A DNA stretch of 64,000 nucleotides from Marinosulfonomonas sp. (GTDB taxonomy: Bacteria > Pseudomonadota > Alphaproteobacteria > Rhodobacterales > Rhodobacteraceae). Shown piece after piece: positions 1-8,457 of this stretch; the stretch's first letter is position 1; each line of letters starts with the position of its first letter. The notes beneath the pieces are model-generated. The model ran no database searches. It saw only the letters and a list, made by a program, of their open reading frames with translations, and was not told the DNA's origin. Where the stretch lies: the NCBI GenBank assembly GCA_015488685.1, contig WFNH01000127.1:1-64000 (forward strand), written 5' to 3'. The translations under genes and the position numbers were made by a program.

Positions 1-1
1 G

Positions 2-427
2 CCCTACATTTCGAATGCGCTCGCGCAGAGTGATGAAAACAGGGTTCTTTTTACGGCCGCTGAAAAGCCGGGGCTGATCAGTGATATGCTTACGAGTAGC
101 TCAACCTGGATCAACGCGCACCCCGAGGATGTCCGTGGTCTTATCCAGGCCTGGGACGATGCTGTAAGATTCATCCGTGAAAATCCTGAAGAGGGCGGTG
201 CGATCATCGCCGAGGCGGTCGGGTCCAGTATGGAGGAGTTCACGCCCGCTTTTGAGGGCGTTCGTCTCTATACGATCTCCGAGATGGCCAAATTCCTGGG
301 CGGCGACTTCCAAGCCACCATTCAGGAAATCGGTGAAATCATGGCCGCGACCAACCCTGAACACATCAAGAAGATACCTGCCGCAGACGAAATTCTGGCA
401 GTCGAAACCCTGATGTCGATGAAATAA
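2..427 (+). CDS. ABC transporter substrate-binding protein, NitT/TauT type (C-terminal part)
   Basis: Partial gene: the frame is open to the left edge of the window, leaving the last 141 residues. The product is inferred to be the periplasmic solute receptor of the importer encoded just downstream. The sequence has the SBP_bac/NMT1-like C-lobe style (helical, with a segment PEDVRGLIQAWDDAVRFI in which the ligand-binding lobe swings), typical of nitrate/sulfonate/taurine/pyrimidine-type receptors. It is followed after 63 nt by the permease and then the ATPase, the usual order. A strong hairpin lies between it and the permease. The substrate cannot be read from this fragment. The call rests mainly on context plus the general family feel of the C-terminus. 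Confidence 0.75.
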   Translation, partial: PYISNALAQSDENRVLFTAAEKPGLISDMLTSSSTWINAHPEDVRGLIQAWDDAVRFIRENPEEGGAIIAEAVGSSMEEFTPAFEGVRLYTISEMAKFLGGDFQATIQEIGEIMAATNPEHIKKIPAADEILAVETLMSMK

Positions 428-437
428 ACACAGAGCC

Positions 438-469
438 TTGCCCGGCGCGGATTATCGTGCGCCGGGCAA
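438..469 (+). terminator. Intercistronic hairpin after the binding-protein gene
   Basis: Perfect 11-bp inverted repeat TTGCCCGGCGC / GCGCCGGGCAA with a 10-nt loop, between the binding-protein stop and the permease start. There is no T-run after it, so it is more likely an mRNA-stabilising or partial-termination stem that raises the receptor level over the membrane components than a full terminator. Confidence 0.7.
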
Positions 470-490
470 CACATTCCCTGAGGTAGAGAC

Positions 491-1324
491 ATGCAACCAA
501 AAACAACCAAAGCGCAAATCCGCAAAAAGCCAAAGAGTGGTCTTTTCAGGCTGCGCGAAGACATTCCGTCAGGGCTTTACAGTGCCCTTGGCTTCATTAT
601 CCCGGCCGTGCTGATTTTCTTATGGTGGTTGGTGACCTATCTTGGCCTCGTTAAGCCTCTCTTTTTACCAAGCCCCGTAGCTGTGCTGGCCGAAGGTTGG
701 CGGCAGGTCACGGAAGGCATTCTTTTTGCTGACGCCTCTGTCAGTTTTTATCGCATCACAATTGGCTGGCTGGCGGCAACGGTCGTTGCGGTCCCTATCG
801 GCATCCTGATGGGGAACTTCCGTATCATCGAGGGGTCGTTAGGTCCCTTGATTTCGACCATGCGTTATATGCCGGTCGTTGCGTTGATACCCCTGTCCAT
901 TCTTTGGGCGGGCATTGGGGATGCGCAAAAAATCCTCATCCTTTTTCTGGGCACCTTCTTTCAGCAGGCCCTGATGATCATGGATAATGTAAAAAACATC
1001 GACATGAATTTGATCCGGGCGGGGCAAACGCTTGGCTTTAGCAATTCCGAGATACTTCGCCGCGTTATCCTGCCTGCCGCCTCGCCGGGCATCTGGGATA
1101 CCTTTCGCATTACGATCGGGTGGACATGGACCTATCTTGTTGTCGCCGAGTTGGTTGCGGCAAGTGACGGGCTTGGCCGCAGGATCATGGACGCACAGCG
1201 CTATCTGGCCACGGATACGATCCTTTTCGGAACCCTCTTCATCGGTGTTCTCGGGCTTTTGACCGACTACGCCTTCAATAAATCGGGACTTAGATTCTTC
1301 CGGTGGAATAGTGACAAGCGATAA
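491..1324 (+). CDS. ABC transporter permease, SsuC/TauC type
   Basis: 277-residue integral membrane subunit of a NitT/TauT-family importer. After a basic N-terminus of about 35 residues come about six hydrophobic segments. The BPD_transp_1 coupling (EAA) region is visible around residues 178-205, where a conserved Gly-rich loop near RAGQTLGFSNSEILRRVILP is followed by ASPGIWDTFRI, as in SsuC/TauC. Length matches the family (250-280). It lies between the receptor gene and the ATPase gene, 5 nt from the latter, so the two are co-transcribed. An SD-like GAGGTAGAG precedes the ATG. The solute is unknown; the downstream dehydrogenase suggests an organic compound oxidised after entry. Confidence 0.9.
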   Translation: MQPKTTKAQIRKKPKSGLFRLREDIPSGLYSALGFIIPAVLIFLWWLVTYLGLVKPLFLPSPVAVLAEGWRQVTEGILFADASVSFYRITIGWLAATVVAVPIGILMGNFRIIEGSLGPLISTMRYMPVVALIPLSILWAGIGDAQKILILFLGTFFQQALMIMDNVKNIDMNLIRAGQTLGFSNSEILRRVILPAASPGIWDTFRITIGWTWTYLVVAELVAASDGLGRRIMDAQRYLATDTILFGTLFIGVLGLLTDYAFNKSGLRFFRWNSDKR

Positions 1325-1329
1325 CGACC

Positions 1330-2142
1330 ATGACCAACAATACAACGATGCCCCGTATCAAGGTAGATGCTGTCGGAAAGATTTTTGACAGTGGCACCCA
1401 AGCCGTCCAAGCGATCAAACATATCGATCTGGATGTCCATGAAAACGAATTCGTCTCCATTGTCGGCACATCCGGCTGCGGAAAATCCACCCTGCTTAAC
1501 ATGATCGGGGGACTTGACGAACCAACATCCGGAGACATTCTTATCGACGGAGTGTCGGTTGATGGTCCTGGGCGAAACCGCGGCTTCGTCTTTCAAAGTT
1601 ATAGCCTGTTTGAATGGATGACGGTTCAAGGCAACATCCGCTTCGCCCTTGAAAAAAGCAATTTCAGCAAGGCTGAAAAAGATGAACTGGTCGCTCATTT
1701 CGTTCAGGCGGTTGGCCTTTCCGGTTTTGAAAATTCCTACCCAAAGCAACTCTCCGGCGGCATGCGCCAACGCGTGGCCATCGCCCGTGCGCTGGTATAC
1801 AAACCTTCGATCTTGCTGATGGATGAACCGTTCGGGGCGCTGGATGCCCAGACACGCGGGATGATGCAAGAACTTCTGCTTAAAGTATGGGAGGATCACA
1901 AGGTTACCGTTCTTTTTGTCACCCATGATGTAGATGAGGCAATTTTTCTTGCGGACAGGGTCGTTGTGCTTTGTAGCAGCCCGGGATTGGTAAAACGCAC
2001 GATCGATATAGAACTTGAGCGTCCGCGAAACTTTGACATCGTCACGACCGCCCAGTTCGGCGAATACAAGCGGGACATTATGGCCGATATTCGCGAGGAA
2101 ACCCTGAAAGTCATGGCAATGGAGAAACACGATGAAAGGTGA
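1330..2142 (+). CDS. ABC transporter ATP-binding protein, SsuB/TauB type
   Basis: 270-residue cytoplasmic ATPase. Visible motifs: Walker A GTSGCGKST (about residue 47), Q-loop in GFVFQSYSLFEW, signature LSGGMRQR, Walker B ILLMDEPFGALD and the switch histidine in VLFVTHDVDEA. These are classic for the NitT/TauT importers and the length is normal. The 3' end overlaps the next gene by 11 nt, which suggests translational coupling of the importer to the HisD-like enzyme and a shared physiological role. Confidence 0.93.
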   Translation: MTNNTTMPRIKVDAVGKIFDSGTQAVQAIKHIDLDVHENEFVSIVGTSGCGKSTLLNMIGGLDEPTSGDILIDGVSVDGPGRNRGFVFQSYSLFEWMTVQGNIRFALEKSNFSKAEKDELVAHFVQAVGLSGFENSYPKQLSGGMRQRVAIARALVYKPSILLMDEPFGALDAQTRGMMQELLLKVWEDHKVTVLFVTHDVDEAIFLADRVVVLCSSPGLVKRTIDIELERPRNFDIVTTAQFGEYKRDIMADIREETLKVMAMEKHDER

Positions 2143-3466
2143 CCAATGCGCACCAATTGCCGTGCATGAGCTTTCCTCGATGTCGAAAGCCCAGATAGCA
2201 AACCTGCACATTCGAACGGAAGGTGATCTTTCGGAATTTCTGGAAGGTGTGAAACCAATCATCGATGCCGTCAGGCAGGACGGTGATGCTGCACTCGTGC
2301 GTTTTGCCAAGCAATTCGACAAAGCTGAACTGACAGAAATAACCATAGAGGCGAGCAAGGACGAATTTGACCGGGCTTTTGACAGTCTGGACCGCCAACT
2401 GATTGAAACACTGGAATATGCGGTGGACAATATTCGCCGCTTCCATGAAGAACAGATGCCAAAAGAAATGTGGATGAAGGAAATTCGTCCCGGTGTGCTG
2501 GTGGGCGAGCGCTATAATGCCATAGACAGCGCCGCGCTTTATTCGCCGCGCGGGAAGGGGTCCTTTCCGTCGGTCACGTTAATGACCACCATTCCGGCGG
2601 CTGTTGCCGGCGTGCGCGAGCCAATCGTTATCACCCCGCCTGCGCCCGATGGATCAGTCGATGCCGCCACTTTGGTTGCCGCGAGGCTGGCAGGTGTGGA
2701 ACGTGTATTCAAAGCAGGGGGTGCCGTTGCGGTTGCTGCCGCAGCGTTTGGTACGGACTCGGTTCCCAAGTGCCAGAAGATCGAGGGGCCGGGGAGCCTG
2801 TGGGTCGTGGCCGCAAAACGGTTGCTGAGTGGCGAGATCGCCTCTCACGTTAGAGCTGGTCCAACAGAAAGCGTGCTGCTTGTAGATAAGACCGCCAATC
2901 CTCGAACGGCGGCCCTTGACCTCCTGATCGAGGCGGAACACGGCCCGGATAGTTCCGTATTTCTGGTGACGCCTTCTGCCGATATCGCAAAAGCTGTTAT
3001 CGACGCGGTCCCGGAGTTCTATCAGCATATGGATCGTAGACGGGTCGAATTTGCCACGACCGTGTTGAGTGGGAAAAATGGCGGTGTCGTGGTTACACGA
3101 GACATTGAAGAAGCCTACCAGTTCGTCAATGACTACGCACCTGAGCATCTTCAAGTGCTCTCGAAAAATCCGTTTGACCACTTGGCGCATATTAGAAACG
3201 CGTCGGAAATCTTGCTTGGCGAAAATCTACCCAGCTCGATCGCCAATTACGTCATGGGCCCAAACGCCGTTCTCCCCACATCCGGAGCGGCCAGGTTCGG
3301 TTCGCCACTTGGTGTCCACGATTTCTTGAAAAGCGCCTCTATCGGACATATTTCGCAAGCCGGCTACGCCGAAATGGCCATGCACACCAATCGCTTCGCC
3401 ACCTATGAAGGGTTTGATGCACATCGCAATGCGGTGTCGGACCTCAGATTGCAACCTGCTACCTGA
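2132..3466 (+). CDS. Histidinol dehydrogenase-like NAD-dependent oxidoreductase
   Basis: 444-residue member of the HisD superfamily. The catalytic Glu-His pair of HisD is present in DYAPEHLQV, and the C-terminal zinc-ligand histidine is present in EGFDAHRNAV. Two other positions that bind zinc in HisD differ: the Gln of the QAEH motif is Glu here (LIEAEHGPD), and the Asp of the DYxxGxNHVLP motif is Asn (ANYVMGPNAVLP, which also loses the His). The ATG at 2132 lies inside the end of the ATPase gene and is preceded by GGAGA. Coupling to a NitT/TauT importer rather than to his genes argues for a catabolic alcohol dehydrogenase acting on the imported compound, as HpsN does for sulfopropanediol. 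The actual substrate is not known, and a true histidinol dehydrogenase cannot be fully excluded. Confidence 0.82.
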   Translation: MKGDQCAPIAVHELSSMSKAQIANLHIRTEGDLSEFLEGVKPIIDAVRQDGDAALVRFAKQFDKAELTEITIEASKDEFDRAFDSLDRQLIETLEYAVDNIRRFHEEQMPKEMWMKEIRPGVLVGERYNAIDSAALYSPRGKGSFPSVTLMTTIPAAVAGVREPIVITPPAPDGSVDAATLVAARLAGVERVFKAGGAVAVAAAAFGTDSVPKCQKIEGPGSLWVVAAKRLLSGEIASHVRAGPTESVLLVDKTANPRTAALDLLIEAEHGPDSSVFLVTPSADIAKAVIDAVPEFYQHMDRRRVEFATTVLSGKNGGVVVTRDIEEAYQFVNDYAPEHLQVLSKNPFDHLAHIRNASEILLGENLPSSIANYVMGPNAVLPTSGAARFGSPLGVHDFLKSASIGHISQAGYAEMAMHTNRFATYEGFDAHRNAVSDLRLQPAT

Positions 3467-3547
3467 ATATCCCCTGGTTCCCCGCTTCAATCAGCCAAAA
3501 CCAATTCCGGTAGCTGCTTAGAAAAAGCAGATATCCACTTAAGAAAC

Positions 3548-3643
3548 CCTCGGGTGCTGTTCAAACAAACCGAGCCACCTCATTCTGTGCGCGAGGTTTC
3601 ACAACGATTGGGTGTCAGCCCGCACTCGCTGTATGTTTGGGTG
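3548..3643 (+). pseudogene. IS3-family transposase OrfA fragment
   Basis: The frame reads ...EPPHSVREVSQRLGVSP followed by HSLYVWV and a stop, an exact match in style to the helix-turn-helix of IS3-type OrfA proteins (SVREVSxRLGVSxHSLYxWVK). Only about 30 residues survive and neither the upstream start nor OrfB is present, so this is a scar of an old insertion. Confidence 0.7.
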
Positions 3644-3771
3644 TGAAAAACCTCATTTCTGAACTGCGAAAAGCGCGCGGCCTGAGCCTACAGGCCCTGG
3701 CCGATATGGTGGGGGCAAGCAATCAGCAGATCAGCCTTCTCGAGAAAGGCCACCGGGGGCTGCTGGGTTAA
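3643..3771 (+). pseudogene. XRE-family helix-turn-helix regulator, N-terminal fragment
   Basis: A 42-codon frame starting GTG at 3643 and ending TAA at 3769-3771. It encodes ISELRKARGLSLQALADMVG, then ASNQQISLLEKGHR, which is the Cro/CI-type HTH (helix 2 SLQALADMVG, recognition helix NQQISLLEKG). It abuts the transposase fragment and stops before any effector domain. It is probably a truncated leftover of a larger regulator, though a very small functional DNA-binding protein cannot be excluded. Confidence 0.55.
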
Positions 3772-3858
3772 ATCATTGCAATTGCCTTCATCCATTTTCA
3801 CCAGAGTCTGGATTGTGAGTTTCGGATTGGATTGGCCTGTGGTTTCGATTGACAGAAG

Positions 3859-3894
3859 TAGACCACTGGTTTAAATATTTAGACCGGTGGTCGA
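3859..3894. promoter_or_regulatory. Two tandem TetR-type operators
   Basis: Two imperfect 15-bp palindromes, TAGACCACTGGTTTA (3859-3873) and TAGACCGGTGGTCGA (3880-3894), both of the form TAGACC-N3-GGTCTA, with start points 21 bp (two helical turns) apart. This is the site style of NemR/AcuR-like TetR regulators. They sit just ahead of the operon that ends with a TetR gene (6181-6849), so autoregulation is inferred. The second site covers a possible GTG start at 3887, which supports the later start at 3923 for the first gene. Confidence 0.6.
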
Positions 3895-3922
3895 ATCACA
3901 ACAAAAAACAGAAGGCGCAAGA

Positions 3923-5401
3923 GTGGAACGCGTGAAAAACATCAAAAACCCGGATGGCACATACTTGATGTGCCGCACTTCACTGCTCGCACTTGGGCTT
4001 GCTTTGACATTCTTTTCAGATATGCGCGGCAGCGCGGAGGTGGTTGCGTGGTTCATGCCCGTTCCCTTTCTGATTTATGCAACACGATACCGTAAACCGA
4101 AGGACCGGCTCTGGCTGCTTCTGGTTCTTGTTGCCGCTTCAATGCTGGTACTTGCCAAGTCCGCCTCGACCCCTTTGCTGGTCTCGTTGGGGTTTTCGGT
4201 CATGGCCGGAACGGTGATCGGTCTCCACTGGTTTCTCACCTACATTATCTGGGAAAGAATTCGCAGAAGGACATGCGAGAGGAGCGGTATCCTTGCCTTT
4301 CCCGTTGTCGCGGTAAGTTTCGAGTATCTGCAGGCATTCTTTACCCCGTTCGGGGATTGGGGGGCGCTGGCCAATACCCAAATCTCCAACCTTCCGCTTT
4401 TGCAAACCGCTTCACTTGTTGGTTTTCTTGGCATCTCTGCGCTTATGGCGTGGTTCTCGGTTCTGGTCGCCTCTGTGCTGCTCAAGGGCAGTTTCTCGGG
4501 CTTAAAGGTGCGACTCGCAGTTTTCGGCGTGGTCTTTCTCCTGCTCAATGTCTGGGGCGACTTACGTCTTGACCAGATACCGGACGGTCGTTACGCACGC
4601 CTTTCCGCAATTACCAATGACTTCGTTTTCACCGGCACCATTCCAGACCCCGACTCGCCAGTAGTCGCGCGCACCACCGACATGATGGTTGCAAATACGC
4701 AGAACGCTGCCCGACAGGGCGCAGAGCTGGCCGTGTGGGGAGAAGCCTCCACCGTCGTTTCGCAAGACGGTGAAAAGACGCTGCTCGACCGATTGCGGGG
4801 CGTCGCGATGAGCGAACAGATCGCCATAGTCGCCGCCTATATTGTGAAGCTCCCGACCGGTAGCCGTCACGGTCAGGAAAACAAGTTCATCTGGATTGAT
4901 GCCGATGGCACCATTGTCGAGACCTATCTGAAACATCACCCTGTGCCGTTCGAGGGCAGCGAACCCGGCATCGCGCCCCTGAGGACAGTTGCGACTCCGT
5001 TCGGTAATATAGGCGGGGCAATTTGCTATGACTTCGATTTCCCGCGAGGGGCGCTTTCCTTTGCCCGGGTCGATGCCGATCTCGTAGTGCTGCCAGGCCT
5101 GGACTGGCGGGGGATGTTTCGGCGGCATTCGCTGATGGTGCGGATGCGGGCAATAGAGGGGGGCTTTCCGGTGCTACGCGCTGGCAACGAAGCAACCTCG
5201 ATGGCTTTCGATGATCGCGGCCGCATCCTTGCGTCACTGCCCAGCTTCGGCCCCAACGACAGGCAGATGTCGGCCTACATGCCAATCGGCCACAACGTGA
5301 CGCTCTATAGCCGTATCGGTAATTCCTTTGCCTATCTGGCTCTGTTGATACTGGCAGGCCTGCTCATCATGACAGGGCGCAACCGGTTGTCGGAAAAATA
5401 G
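3923..5401 (+). CDS. Apolipoprotein N-acyltransferase-like membrane protein
   Basis: 492 residues from the GTG at 3923, which has AGAAGG 7 nt upstream; an in-frame GTG at 3887 lies inside an operator and has no good ribosome site. The N-terminal 200 residues are hydrophobic (about six membrane segments), followed by a periplasmic nitrilase-type domain and a final C-terminal membrane helix, the Lnt layout. The catalytic triad can be placed: Glu in AVWGEAS, Lys in LKHHPVPFEGSEPG and Cys in GGAICYDFDFPRG. Lnt normally has C-Y-E; here it is C-Y-D. Position in a TetR-controlled operon with an unknown membrane protein suggests an accessory, inducible paralogue rather than the housekeeping lipoprotein-maturation enzyme. 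Confidence 0.8.
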   Translation: MERVKNIKNPDGTYLMCRTSLLALGLALTFFSDMRGSAEVVAWFMPVPFLIYATRYRKPKDRLWLLLVLVAASMLVLAKSASTPLLVSLGFSVMAGTVIGLHWFLTYIIWERIRRRTCERSGILAFPVVAVSFEYLQAFFTPFGDWGALANTQISNLPLLQTASLVGFLGISALMAWFSVLVASVLLKGSFSGLKVRLAVFGVVFLLLNVWGDLRLDQIPDGRYARLSAITNDFVFTGTIPDPDSPVVARTTDMMVANTQNAARQGAELAVWGEASTVVSQDGEKTLLDRLRGVAMSEQIAIVAAYIVKLPTGSRHGQENKFIWIDADGTIVETYLKHHPVPFEGSEPGIAPLRTVATPFGNIGGAICYDFDFPRGALSFARVDADLVVLPGLDWRGMFRRHSLMVRMRAIEGGFPVLRAGNEATSMAFDDRGRILASLPSFGPNDRQMSAYMPIGHNVTLYSRIGNSFAYLALLILAGLLIMTGRNRLSEK

Positions 5402-5425
5402 TCAAACCATTTAGGGAGAAACACT

Positions 5426-6184
5426 TTGGAAATCACAATTCGCGCTGAACGCATCCGCTTCCTTCTAAAGCTGCTCGGAATCTGGGGCTCGGTCCTGATT
5501 TTGTGGAATCTGTTTGCGGATTTGGTTTATGGCTACTCTGCCCAGATGCGCGGCGTGGATTATTTCACCGCGCAGGTCGTCCCGATGGTGCTGAGCGCGG
5601 ATGGTCGGCCGCACTGGCTGATCATGCTGGCGCAGACCGCCGGTTGGCTCTACCCGATCTACGCGCTGACCTATCTTCCCTGGTGGTTGGGGACACGTCG
5701 CGCCGGCTTCTGGTTTGGCACGCTGCCCGTGCTGCTTCTGGCCTATGCGCTCCTGATGATCGGGGGTATCCAACATGCGGGTTTTGCCTTCCTCAGTGTT
5801 CTTGAACAGGCCAAGGCGATGGTCGGCAGCACCGACCCCGCCTTTTTCGATCTCGCCCAACGCTACATCCTTGAGCACTTTATGGTCGGCGATCTGACTG
5901 CGGCGCTGGCGCTTCCCGCCGGGGCAACACTACTTGCGGTTGGAATTGTTTCGGGCAAAACGGTTTTTCCCCGCTGGTTCGTCATCGTCTCCCCACTGGG
6001 GGTGCTGGTTCTCACAATCCTTATCGGCCTTCCGCTTCCCGCGCCTCTGGCGGGCCTTGTCCTTGCTCCGTTTGGCACCTGGTTTATGTTGATCCCTAAT
6101 GTTGCAGCTGTGCTGTGGTTGTGGAATCATCCGGATGCAGGAACAGCTGATCTGTTCCCCCATTCGGAGCAAAGGCCGTCATGA
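5426..6184 (+). CDS. Uncharacterised polytopic membrane protein
   Basis: 252 residues with about seven hydrophobic segments and short loops; no catalytic motif is recognised. The start is a TTG at 5426 with AGGGAG 7 nt upstream, in a position that fits the operon. It lies 24 nt after the Lnt-like gene and its stop overlaps the ATG of the TetR gene (ATGA), so all three are one transcript. A conserved-looking aromatic/acidic stretch in loop 1 (YGYSAQMRGVDYF) and HWLIMLAQTAGWLYP could face the periplasm. Function unknown; its operon partners suggest a role in envelope lipid or lipoprotein handling. Confidence 0.7.
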   Translation: MEITIRAERIRFLLKLLGIWGSVLILWNLFADLVYGYSAQMRGVDYFTAQVVPMVLSADGRPHWLIMLAQTAGWLYPIYALTYLPWWLGTRRAGFWFGTLPVLLLAYALLMIGGIQHAGFAFLSVLEQAKAMVGSTDPAFFDLAQRYILEHFMVGDLTAALALPAGATLLAVGIVSGKTVFPRWFVIVSPLGVLVLTILIGLPLPAPLAGLVLAPFGTWFMLIPNVAAVLWLWNHPDAGTADLFPHSEQRPS

Positions 6185-6849
6185 ACAAACAAGCCAACCG
6201 AACACAATCGCAAGCGGATACGCCGCGGGCAAGATTTGATGCCTTGCCCGCTGAACGGCAAGCGCAGTTGCTTGATCCGGCCGAAGCGGAATTTGCCGCG
6301 CATGGTTTTGACGGCGCTTCACTCAACAAGATCCTGGTGGCCGCCCAAATGAGCAAGGGGCAGGCCTATTACTATATCACAGACAAGGCCGATCTATACC
6401 GTGCTGTGATTGAACGTGGCCTGCGGCGTATCGCAGCGGCTGTCAGTGGTAGCTTCGCCGAGCCAGGATCGGCAATCGAATTCTGGCAACAATTCGCCAG
6501 ACTTCTCAGGGGCATTACCGAGGTCTTGTTGCAGGATAAAACGCTCGCTGCTTTGGCCCGCGGGATTTATCAAGGCACCAACAGTCAAGCCGCCCTGACT
6601 GAACCGTTGTCACAAATTCGCGCGCATGTGGACAAATTGATCGTTCTCGGTCAGTCTCTTGGGGCGGTTCGTACGGATCTGCCGCAATCATTTCTTGCAG
6701 ATACGTTGTTTGCCACAATTCGTGAAATCGATCGCTGGTTTGCAGCCCACTGGTCAGAACTGGATGAGACAGAAGCCATGCGCCTCAATCAAAAGGCAGC
6801 TGAGATGATCGCCGTGATGGCCGCGCCCGCTCCGGGTGTTCCTCAATAA
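6181..6849 (+). CDS. TetR/AcrR family transcriptional regulator
   Basis: 222 residues. The N-terminal HTH is clear: LLDPAEAEFAAHGFDGASLN, then KILVAAQMSKGQAYYYITDKADLYRAVIE, which is the TetR signature with recognition helix SKGQAYYYI. The rest is a helical ligand-binding domain with no recognisable ligand. The ATG overlaps the preceding stop by 4 nt, so it is the last gene of the operon starting at 3923 and probably represses it through the two TAGACC palindromes upstream of that operon. Confidence 0.9.
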   Translation: MNKQANRTQSQADTPRARFDALPAERQAQLLDPAEAEFAAHGFDGASLNKILVAAQMSKGQAYYYITDKADLYRAVIERGLRRIAAAVSGSFAEPGSAIEFWQQFARLLRGITEVLLQDKTLAALARGIYQGTNSQAALTEPLSQIRAHVDKLIVLGQSLGAVRTDLPQSFLADTLFATIREIDRWFAAHWSELDETEAMRLNQKAAEMIAVMAAPAPGVPQ

Positions 6850-6991
6850 AGAGGCGCTTTTCCACCATGCCAAAGAAGTGCGATAAACAGATGAGGGGCA
6901 GCGCGGGTCCTTTTAGGATAGTTTCCAGGCACAGCCTGATTTCTCTTGAGGCTTTCAAGGCGGCCCTGACCGCCACGTTTCATTGATTATG

Positions 6992-8419
6992 CTAAAGCAC
7001 CGGTCCCAATGTCGCGACAACATTATGCCATATCCGCTGTTGGACGGACCACCCTTCGACGTCTTCAAGCGTGACGCTGTCCGAACAGGAAATATAGTCA
7101 TTCTGGCGATCGCAGACCGCCTGTGTGATCTTCTGATCCTGAACCAGCACATCGTTTTCGTAATTCAAATCAAAGCTGCGGATGTCCATGTTCGATGATC
7201 CCATGAAAACGACTTGCCAATCAATGGTCAGAGTTTTGGCATGTAGCAGCCCGTCGCGGTATTCATAAATACGGGCGCCGGCCTCGAGCAGTTTGCGATA
7301 GAAACTGCGGCTGGCGGCAGCCACGATCCACGAGTCGTTGTTCTTTGGCACGATCAGCGTGACTTTTACGTCGCGGTAGGCTGCGGCACAAAGGGCTTCG
7401 ATCACTGTCGGGTCGGGGACGAAATAGGGGGTGGTGATCACCAGTTCGGATTGTGCCGTTTCGATCAGGGTAACGAACAACTGGGGTGAGGCCCGTAAGC
7501 GTTCTGTCGGACCATCCCCCAGCGCCTGTGCAACAAAGCCGTTCTTGACCGGCTGGGTTTCAATCTGGAATGCTTCGATCGGGGTGTTGTTTTCCTTTAG
7601 CCAGTCGCTGGCAAACAGCATCTGGTTCTGGGCAACGATTGGCCCCTCCATCCGCAGAACAATATCAACCCAGGGCGCATATTTGGGTTTGACCCTGAAT
7701 TCGGGATCGGCGCAATTCTGGCTGCCGCAATAGGTGATCCTGCCGTCGATCACAGTGATCTTGCGGTGGTTGCGCAGGTCCAGACGGCTGGTCAGGATGG
7801 TGCGGATCGGTCGATCGATTGGTAGGGCAATAGACAGTTGCACACCGGCCTCGGCCATTTCTTTCCACAGCGGGGATTTGACAAAGGCACGCGATCCCAG
7901 CCCGTCCACCATCGCGCGGCAGGTCACCCCGCGTTTGGCGGCACGGATCAGGGCGCGGGCGGTGTTGGTGCCCGTGGTGTCGTCCAGCCAGATGTAATAT
8001 AGGATATGCACTGTATCGATGGCGGCATCGATATCTTTGATCAGCCGTGTTCGGGCAATCTGTGCATCGGCCATCAATTCGGCCCTGTTACCATCGCGCG
8101 GGGCAAAGCCGTTGATTGAACGGGTGTATTTGAATGCCGACTGGAATTGGGGTTTCACCATTGTTTCCATTTTTTCGGGCGGTTCCATCACCTTGTGTGC
8201 ATATTCATGAATGATCGCAAAGATGCGCCGCTGTTGCTGGTTTGCCTTATGGCCCAGATCAACCTCGCCAAACAGAAAATAGAGCGCCGAGCCGACAAAG
8301 GGCAGGGTCAGGATGACCATGAACCACGCCATGCGGGATGAAGGTAGAAGCCCGTCGCGCGCCAGAATCCGAATGGTAAACACAGTTACCAGAAGCGAAT
8401 GGAGGAAAAGAGTATACAT
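6992..8419 (-). CDS. cls: Cardiolipin synthase-like phospholipase D family protein
   Basis: 475 residues. Two N-terminal membrane helices (residues 1-20 and about 30-50) are followed by two phospholipase D half-domains. The first HKD box is degenerate only in spacing (NHRKITVIDGR, residues about 219-229) and the second reads LHAKTLTIDWQ with downstream MGSSNMD. The pairing GSQN/GSSN after each motif is standard for ClsA. The enzyme is expected to condense two phosphatidylglycerols into cardiolipin in the inner membrane. It lies 38 nt downstream of the sensor kinase gene on the same strand, so it may share the envelope-stress transcript. Confidence 0.88.
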   Translation of the reverse strand: MYTLFLHSLLVTVFTIRILARDGLLPSSRMAWFMVILTLPFVGSALYFLFGEVDLGHKANQQQRRIFAIIHEYAHKVMEPPEKMETMVKPQFQSAFKYTRSINGFAPRDGNRAELMADAQIARTRLIKDIDAAIDTVHILYYIWLDDTTGTNTARALIRAAKRGVTCRAMVDGLGSRAFVKSPLWKEMAEAGVQLSIALPIDRPIRTILTSRLDLRNHRKITVIDGRITYCGSQNCADPEFRVKPKYAPWVDIVLRMEGPIVAQNQMLFASDWLKENNTPIEAFQIETQPVKNGFVAQALGDGPTERLRASPQLFVTLIETAQSELVITTPYFVPDPTVIEALCAAAYRDVKVTLIVPKNNDSWIVAAASRSFYRKLLEAGARIYEYRDGLLHAKTLTIDWQVVFMGSSNMDIRSFDLNYENDVLVQDQKITQAVCDRQNDYISCSDSVTLEDVEGWSVQQRIWHNVVATLGPVL

Positions 8420-8457
8420 GCGGCCCCAATGCGAAGGATTGCTGTTTCAGGGTCAGC

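Noticed and set aside
1267-2430. 387-codon frame antisense to the TauB-like gene
   Set aside because: Same reason: opposite strand has all ABC ATPase motifs.
3887-3922. GTG at 3887 as start of the Lnt-like gene
   Set aside because: It falls inside an operator palindrome and lacks an SD, whereas GTG at 3923 has AGAAGG at good spacing.
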